NCBI GenBank assembly: GCA_946811695.1
Contig: OX328131.1
Coordinates: 6,201,043 to 6,265,042, forward strand
Length of the DNA stretch: 64,000 nucleotides
DNA from: Gonocerus acuteangulatus
Lineage: Eukaryota > Arthropoda > Insecta > Hemiptera > Coreidae
Reading direction: 5' to 3'
A program made the translations under genes and the position numbers. Below the pieces are notes generated by a model that saw nothing but the letters and a program-made list of their open reading frames with translations, did not search any database and was not told the DNA's origin. Numbering within the stretch: the stretch's first letter is position 1; every line of letters starts with the position of its first letter. Positions 57,255 to 64,000 of the stretch are shown piece by piece.

Positions 57255-57835
57255 TAGTCGTAGGCTTCCACGGTTCGAGACATTTCAAATATTATAGTCT
57301 TCTGGTATTGACCGTGTCAGAAACTTCTTTGCCGACGTTTCGCTAGTCATACTGCCATCTTTCTCAGGGCTTAGTCTGAGAATGAGGATGTTCTTCTAGT
57401 TCTCCTGTATAAATACCTGTCTTTGTATTCCTCCGCGCGTGTAGTCTGCTCTTCCATGTCTCATGATTCCTTGGTCCCAGTCTTGCTTGATTTTAGTTGC
57501 TGGGTTCAATCCTGAAGTTCCTGGGTTGATTTCCTGAATTTCATTTCTCATTTTTCCCTAGCTTTAATCACCGGATGCCATAATTTGCTGAGCTTGTACC
57601 CATCTTCTTTGTTAACATTTTCCGGGCATCTTACTATCTCTATGGCTTCCCTAATGATCCGTTCTTGGTAGTTTTCTACTTTCACCAGAATGCTTACTTT
57701 GTCGAGTTGGATAGCACGGTTAGTGTTCTGAAAGTGTTCTGCTACCGCAGCGATATTTCTAAGAGGAAGCTGGCAGTATGACTAGCGAAACGTCGGCAAA
57801 GATGTTTATACCTGAAGGCTATAATATTTGAGGTG
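57255..57835 (-). mobile_element. Penelope-like element, 3'-end fragment
   Basis: On the minus strand it reads AVAEHFQNTNRAIQLDKVS, then VENYQERIIREAIEIVRCP and ENVNKEDGYKLSKLWHPVI, a C-terminal region typical of GIY-YIG Penelope-like proteins. Both ends carry inverted copies of tagcgaaacgtcggcaaaga (57325-57350 complement and about 57781-57800), with tataatattt and ggtat words, as in the terminal repeats of this class. 5' truncated and non-functional. Confidence 0.8.
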
Positions 57836-58184
57836 AAAATGAGACAAGGAAATTGTCTGGATTTTTCCATTGATGAGTTAAGCCCGGCTTGTTCTATCTA
57901 AATTGAAATCTTGAAGAAAATATCCCTAAAACTGCGGAATTTGGGAGCATCTCCCCTCGGAGCCACAACCACCTGCGTAAACTAATTCTTGAAGTTTCCC
58001 TTCGGAAAATAACAAAATTCGAAAAAGGCGCACTGTTTAATAGTCACTATATCCACTGACAAACACGTTCGATAAACTCAAAATATTTTTTTTATTTTTG
58101 TTACGATAAGTAATTTTGATTTTAATTCAATTGTTTCTATTCGTTCATCTTTACGATAATCACGTAAGTATTAAATAAATATAT
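57836..58184. other. Spacer
   Basis: No gene or repeat recognised. Confidence 0.35.
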
Positions 58185-58548
58185 TTTCTTCAAAATTTAC
58201 CATGAACTTGGCGCATTCAGATTGTGAAGACAGTAATGAAACACAATTATCTTTAGTTTATTTGGACAAGAAAAAAATCATAGTCTTCCTCTCCGCATAG
58301 TCCGTGCATTGAAATTGCTGTTGCCGTACTCGACTGTAGGTTTGCACACGACTTTACAATTGTTGGAGATTGCTGGATGGTGGAAAATTTATGTTCCAAG
58401 GATGAAATATTGGTCGAAAATTCCCACAGATGTTTTATTGGCAAAACCTTTTCAGGGAGTAAGCCCCATTTTCAATGCCCTGTGACACAATACAATAATT
58501 AAAACAGGTTGAATTTAAAACAGATTAAAATAACAATACAATTATAAA

Positions 58549-58592
58549 AAAAAACAAAAAAAAACAAAAAAAAAAAAAAAAAAAAAAAAAAC
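58549..58592 (+). repeat. A-rich tract
   Basis: Long A run with a few C interruptions, inside copy 3 of the dispersed element. Confidence 0.85.
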
Positions 58593-58698
58593 AACTTAAA
58601 ACCCTAGACTTCATTATAATATAAAACACCATTTTATCCATTTATTTATTTAAAAGTCATGTAAATAAAAGGTTAAAACACACATTCAAACATTAAAT

Positions 58699-60282
58699 AA
58701 TAAATACTATCATTCTATCACATAAACACACATGCAGGAATAAATACTTCCATTCTATCACATAAACACACATGTAGGAATAAATACTTCCATTCTATCA
58801 CATAAACACACATGCAGGAATAAATACTTCCATTCTATCACATAAACACACATGCAGGAATAAATACTTCTTTTCTATCACATAAACACACATGCAGGAA
58901 TAAATACTATCATTCTATCACATAAACACACATGCAGGAATAAATACTTCCATTCTATCACATAAACACACATGCAGGAATAAATACTTCCATTCTATCA
59001 CATAAACACACATGCAGGAATAAATACTATCATTCTATCACATAAACACACATGCAGGAATAAATACTTCCATTCTATCACATAAACACACATGCAGGAA
59101 TAAATACTTCTATTCTATCACATAAACACACATGCAGGAATAAATACTTCCATTCTATCACATAAACATACATGTAGGAATAAATACTTCCATTCTATCA
59201 CATAAACACACATGTAGGAATAAATACTTCCATTCTATCACATAAACATACATGCAGGAATAAATACTTCCATTCTATCACATAAACACATATGCAGGAA
59301 TAAATACTTCTATTCTATCACATAAACACACATGCAGGAATAAATACTTCCATTCTATCACATAAACACACATGCAGGAATAAATACTTCCATTCTATCA
59401 CATAAACACACATGCAGGAATAAATACTTCCATTCTATCACATAAACACACATGCAGGAATAAATACTTCCATTCTATCACATAAACATACATGTAGGAA
59501 TAAATACTTCCATTCTATCACATAAACATACATGTAGGAATAAATACTTCCATTCTATCACATAAACACACATGCAGGAATAAATACTTCCATTCTATCA
59601 CATAAACACACATGCAGGAATAAATACTTCTATTCTATCACATAAACACACATGCAGGAATAAATACTTCCATTCTATCACATAAACACACATGCAGGAA
59701 TAAATACTTCCATTCTATCACATAAACACACATGCAGGAATAAATACTTCCGTTCTATCACATAAACACACATGCAGGAATAAATACTTCCGTTCTATCA
59801 CATAAACACACATGCAGGAATAAATACTTCCATTCTATCACATAAACACACATGCAGGAATAAATACTTCCATTCTATCACATAAACACACATGCAGGAA
59901 TAAATACTTCCATTCTATCACATAAACACACATGCAGGAATAAATACTTCCATTCTATCACATAAACATACATGTAGGAATAAATACTTCCATTCTATCA
60001 CATAAACATACATGTAGGAATAAATACTTCCATTCAATCACATAAACACACATGCAAGAATAAATACTTCCATTCTATCACATAAACACACATGCAGGAA
60101 TAAATACTTCTATTCTATCACATAAACACACATGCAGGAATAAATACTTCCATTCTATCACATAAACACACATGCAGGAATAAATACTTCCATTCTATCA
60201 CATAAACACACATGCAGGAATAAATACTTCCATTCTATCACATAAACACACATGCAGGAATAAATACTTCCATTCTATCACA
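58699..60282 (+). repeat. 40-bp minisatellite, about 40 units
   Basis: Unit ataaacacacatgcaggaat then aaatacttccattctatcac. Variants: tactatc, acatacatgtagg, tattcta, cgttcta. Groups of variant units recur in the same order (for example the paired acatacatgtagg units near 59490 and 59970), suggesting block duplication of roughly 480 bp. Confidence 0.96.
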
Positions 60283-60283
60283 C

Positions 60284-60620
60284 TGAACATTAACAATGAG
60301 ATCCATCTGATATCTTTTCTGCTAGCAAGTACCTGAACATTAACAATGAGATCCATCTGATATCTTTTCTGCTAGCAAGTAACTGAACATTAACAATGAG
60401 ATCCATCTGATATCTTTTCTGCTAGCAAGTAACTGAACATTAACAATGAGATCCATCTGATATCTTTTCTGCTAGCAAGTAACTGAACATTAACAATGAG
60501 ATCCATCTGATATCTTTTCTGCTAGCAAGTAACTGAACATTAACAATGAGATCCATCTAATATCTTTTCTGCTAGCAAGTAACTGAACATTAACAATGAG
60601 ATCCATCTGATATCTTTTGT
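60284..60620 (+). repeat. 50-bp minisatellite, about 6.7 units
   Basis: Unit tgaacattaacaatgagatc, catctgatatcttttctgct, agcaagtaac; step 50 bp (60284, 60334). It contains the same core (taacaatgagatccatct) as the 20-bp array of copy 2. Confidence 0.95.
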
Positions 60621-60933
60621 GAAAGTGTGGTTATCATATTTTAAGAATAAATAATACATCGAGAACAGTTAGCATTATTACATTGGTTGTTAATTTATTC
60701 GACTCAGCACTCAAAAACGCATTTTGAATTATACATCTCTACACTGATTGAGTAAAATATGACTATTTTTAAATGGAATACTTGTTGGTTTTCAGGTTTT
60801 TCTTAATATAAAAACCGTTTATTTTCCGAAATAATTGATTTATCTGATTGGTAGAGATCTAATTCGACAAGTACTTCAAAAATGATAACAAAGTTAGAGT
60901 GATTCAAGTAATTACCTAAAGGTTTTATTTCCC

Positions 60934-61066
60934 AAAATCGGGCGTTTGGTACTACTGTGCGGCGGAAAATCGGGCGTTTGGTACTACTGTGCGGCGGAAA
61001 ATCGGGCGTTTGGTACTACTGTGCGGCGGAAAATCGGGCGTTTGGTACTACTGTGCGGCGGAAAAT
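60934..61066 (+). repeat. 32-bp minisatellite, 4 units
   Basis: Unit aaaatcgggcgtttggtact then actgtgcggcgg; step 32 bp (60934, 60966). Copy 1 has one matching gtgcgtttggtat. Confidence 0.94.
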
Positions 61067-61070
61067 TCCT

Positions 61071-61776
61071 TGATACTTGATAAAAAATTGTGCCGTAAAA
61101 AATTGTATGGATCATCAGATGAAAAAGTTTGGAGACATTTGGTACATGTAGGTCATAATTCGTAAATCCAATCCCCTTTTACGACCGTAATAAACTTCAA
61201 TATACTCAGAGCTGAGTAATAAGACATAAACTCTTTATGACCTCACCATCAGAGTCTTTACTTCATGTCGACAAGGAGATAGGGACAATCAAGAATAATA
61301 CCCGGATTCACGTGTCACAATGTTTATCTAATCTAACTAAACTCACATCAGCAGCATAGTTTAGTTTATTAATATACGGGGTGGCCCAAAGTAGGGTTAA
61401 AGCTTTAAAGTACTTATTGGAAATTCGATTTGAGGAAAAAAGTTCCAATCAGCATGGGTCCGAAAATGCTCCCAGCAGGCGCTTCCGGAAAGCGTTTTAA
61501 AGCATTAAAACGCGCTAAAACTACGTTTTTGAAGTTTAAAATGGCGATAAACTCTCAAATATCGGTGTTAGAGGGGAAAACTTCAAATAAAAGTAGTAAA
61601 CCACTACATGCTGAACATTTTCGTACCAAAGAATCTATATTTTCATCACGGAATACAGAGATCCGTTGGATCTATCTTTAATAATCAGTGTTTTTCCAGC
61701 GTTGCAATTAGATCATTAGAATAACTGAATCGCTACAAGGAGCCTTGATCAACGCTAGAAAACCAATAATTATCAA
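61071..61776. other. Spacer with possible transposon end
   Basis: At 61374, tatacggggtggcccaaagt resembles a mariner-type end next to TA. The following ORF (61430-61681) is basic but not recognised. No partner end found. Confidence 0.35.
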
Positions 61777-62365
61777 CCCTCCGTCGTCCACGTGAGAGAG
61801 AGTTACACTGTCGCTCACGTGGGGTCCACCAGGACCCCCTTACATTTATGGTAGTAAAGTGCTAATAGTCCATAAGACTACCTTCAAAAAATATTCAATC
61901 AATTTGTAGGTGTCTGTGAAGATACCGTCCAAATATAGAGTCTCAGGATCCAAAATTGTGGTTGTAGGATTTGAAATTGCATTACAGAATGACAATAACA
62001 CAGGAAAATGGAACCCTTTCGTCAGATTGTAAAATTCGACGAATTCAGTTTTATCTTGATACCAGGTACTACCATGATGAAAACTAATTAAATTGGAAAA
62101 ATAAAATACATGTAAATATATAAAAAAAACACTTATCACGGAAGCCCACTTGGGGTCCACTCAGACCCCAAAGCCGCTTTTCAACAAAAAATAATCAATT
62201 TGAGGCGTGGACTATCCTTTATGAGTGATTTGACACTGCTGATCTTCGGATCACTACTGATTAGGAAGCTACTAGAAGAGCAGGAAGGTAGAGATACGGT
62301 GGCTATAAGGGAGGGGGAAATAGTGTGCGTGGGGTCCGCCTAGACCCCACCTCGTCGACGGAGGG
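61777..62365. mobile_element. piggyBac-like MITE
   Basis: Left end ccctccgtcg and right end cgacggaggg are perfect 10-bp inverted repeats, continued by cacgtg-rich sequence. Three palindromes of the form ggggtcc-N-acccc lie at 61821-61838, 62152-62169 and 62331-62348. CCCT-starting ends with GGGGTC/GACCCC subterminal motifs are usual for piggyBac MITEs. The left flank is tcaa rather than ttaa and the right flank atat, so the target duplication has decayed or the class is wrong. The interior minus-strand ORF (61846-62160) is not recognised. Confidence 0.6.
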
Positions 62366-63220
62366 ATATAGATTGACCAATCGAATCTTTGGATCCCCTG
62401 ATGCAAAATTCGATTCCTCTGTACCAACATGTGTAGCATTTAGTGGCCAACAACATATATTTTAAGAATTTTCCTCTAACACCACATGTTGAGAAGTTAA
62501 CCGAGATTTTGAATCTAAAAAACTTGGTTTAGCAGGTTTTTACCTCTAGTGCCTCCAGAAAATACCCTTCAAATGAATTCGAAATTATTCAGGTAAAATC
62601 TTAATTAATTTTAATAGTTATGATAAAGAAATGATAAAATATGATTGATTAAATGTCCAATATTCAAGTGATTTATACAATTACTCGGGGGGAAAGTGAC
62701 GTTGTTAATTTCCTGAAAATCCCCGCGGAAAGCCAAGGCGAGGAGGGGAGGGGGGTGTTGACGGGGGGACGGGAGGGGGAGGGGGTTAAGGCCACGCCTA
62801 CACATGTCCCTCCTTCATTAGGGAAATCTGATTAAATTTTAAATTAATTACCCTTCATACTTAACTATCCCCGCGGGGTCTGCAAACTCATTACCCAAAC
62901 TCCGCCTCTGTCCTGGTATCCACGTCCGCTAATCTTAGCCTTATAGGGCTCTTCGGAAGAAATCCTGGACCCAGATTGGTATTTTTCCATTGAATACTGA
63001 ACCACAACAAACGGCCTAAAATCAAACATTTTCAATTATTCTACACCGGTGTTTTTAAATAGCATTCCACTGACTGAATGTAATACCAGTTCTATGATCG
63101 TCCTCCAAAACCAGAATAAAACCACAGATAATATACACATTTCCGGTTTTCTTTGGGAACTTCTATTTTCAACTTGTACTTGGATGTGTGTATAATACAC
63201 TACAATTCAAATTTATCATT
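62366..63220. other. Spacer with G-rich tract
   Basis: 62735-62785 has several G runs of 4-7 on the plus strand (possible G-quadruplex). Otherwise AT-rich with no gene. Confidence 0.45.
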
Positions 63221-64000
63221 ATTCATTAAATCACCCTTAGCTCAAATATATATAACTGGCGAATAAGGCGGAAGGTCAATAAAAAATCGCCACACACTTT
63301 TACACTTTTTATTTATCTTCCCTACATGTTTCGAACCCTTTTTGGTGCCTCTTCAGGGGAACACTCTTAAACATTAAATTCAGCCTCAACCTGAGGAATG
63401 GAACCTTCCACTAGCAGGGCCTCATCTAGACTGTTTTCTTTTTTTAACTTTATTCTCGGCTCTGTAATTTGTTCTAATAGAAGGTTCTTATAAACATCTT
63501 GCTTCCCCTTTAATTTTCAAAGTAACTGATAATTACGACATATTTCAAGATTTAGTAATTTATATTTAAACGACAAAACAGTATTAAATATTGTTTGTAC
63601 TTACAAAATGATTTATCAAAAATGTTTTACAGTCTTCTGGTCTTGTTTACAATAAATCCCGGAAAAATGTGATTCTTCTTGCAGTCCTGAAGATATTGTA
63701 TCCTTTCAATCACGACAGTCGTCTCCTTGATGATATCCCTAAGTCCGAAGCATCTCTTCCTTGCTTCTTCGTTAATGTTCATATTCAGGATCTCCCAGTA
63801 GTTCCTTTCATCACTCCGTGTATATGCCTGTGGAGTTATTCATAATTATTCATTAGATGACCCTTAGCTCAAATATATATAACTGGCGAATAAGGCGGAA
63901 GGTCAATATACTGTCTAGACGAGGCCCTGCTAGTGGAAAATTCCACTCCTCAGGTTGAGGCTGAATTTAATGTTTAAGAGTGTTCCCCTGAAGAGACACC
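63221..64000. mobile_element. Penelope-like repeat structure, cut by the window end
   Basis: A direct repeat of about 61 bp (63221-63281 and 63848-63908) contains acccttagctcaaatatata, aactggcgaataaggcgg and aaggtcaata. Between and beyond are inverted partners: ggtgcctcttcaggggaaca, taaacattaaattcagcctc and ctagcagggcctcatctaga (63346-63440) versus their complements at 63910-64000. Direct plus inverted terminal repeats, with the cgaacc...cttcaggggaa motif, fit Penelope-like terminal structures. No coding part seen inside. Confidence 0.5.

Larger units (their letters stand above)
58185..61070 (+). mobile_element. Array-seeding dispersed element, copy 3 (three arrays)
   Basis: The left end accatgaacttggcgcattc, agtaatgaaacacaattatc and tttagtttatttggac matches copies 1 and 2. 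After the arrays the right part (tacatcgagaacagttagc, tacattggttgttaattta, gagtaaaatatgac, tacttgttggtttt, gattggtagagatct, cgggcgtttggtact) again aligns with both. The interior is filled by 40-bp and 50-bp arrays, and the right end by a 32-bp array. Confidence 0.75.

Noticed and set aside
58699..60282. CRISPR array
   Set aside because: Units are contiguous with no unique spacers, and the context is eukaryotic repeats.

Overview
The window looks like repeat-dominated eukaryotic, probably arthropod, DNA. It is very AT-rich, contains many (TA)n tracts, and has no bacterial gene organisation. It carries a Jockey-clade LINE with a three-knuckle Gag, Merlin-like (IS1595/ISXO2-type) DNA transposon derivatives, piggyBac, mariner and hAT-like relics, Penelope-like fragments and at least three tRNA-derived SINE families. 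An insect is plausible, perhaps a hemipteran, but that is only a guess. No complete host gene is visible. One short, GC-richer, splice-flanked stretch near 43.2 kb could be a first coding exon.

Layout. 0-14 kb: a dispersed (TA)n-centred repeat family, SINE-1, a MITE, and a nearly full-length but frameshifted Jockey LINE (minus strand, 4898-9591) lying between 13-bp target-site duplications (TSDs) inside a SINE-1. 13.6-22.2 kb: a run of minisatellites (34-, 30-, 16-, 16- and 47-bp units), a perfect 41-bp-arm hairpin and nested inverted-repeat elements. 23-33.2 kb: three Merlin-like elements (one inserted in a LINE Gag gene with a 9-bp TSD, one keeping a transposase C-terminus), two SINE families with clear TSDs, a GC-rich 139-bp repeat and the first copy of a 1.1-kb dispersed element. 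33.35-38.18 kb: a 77-bp satellite of about 63 units. 38.2-44.5 kb: mostly anonymous AT-rich DNA, an hAT-like element hit by a SINE, LINE 3' ends, the candidate exon, and 34-bp and 122-bp repeats. 44.3-48.3 kb: a 1,132-bp duplicated block and a 64-bp satellite that runs into the cysteine-rich C-terminus of a piggyBac-like transposase. 48.6-55.2 kb: an inverted pair of elements carrying 143-bp tandem repeats, LINE 3' ends, the second copy of the dispersed element with a 20-bp array, and a mariner N-terminal relic. 55.2-64 kb: a SINE, Penelope-like fragments, the third copy of the dispersed element (with 40-, 50- and 32-bp arrays) and a piggyBac-like MITE.

The strongest theme is satellite birth from mobile elements. 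The same dispersed element carries different tandem arrays in different copies at matching internal positions, and a transposase coding end has become a satellite monomer. The many long open frames over the arrays are artefacts: the repeat unit lacks stop codons and its length is not a multiple of three. Repeat lengths, TSDs and motifs below were read by eye; family assignments rest on motif recognition and were not checked against any database.
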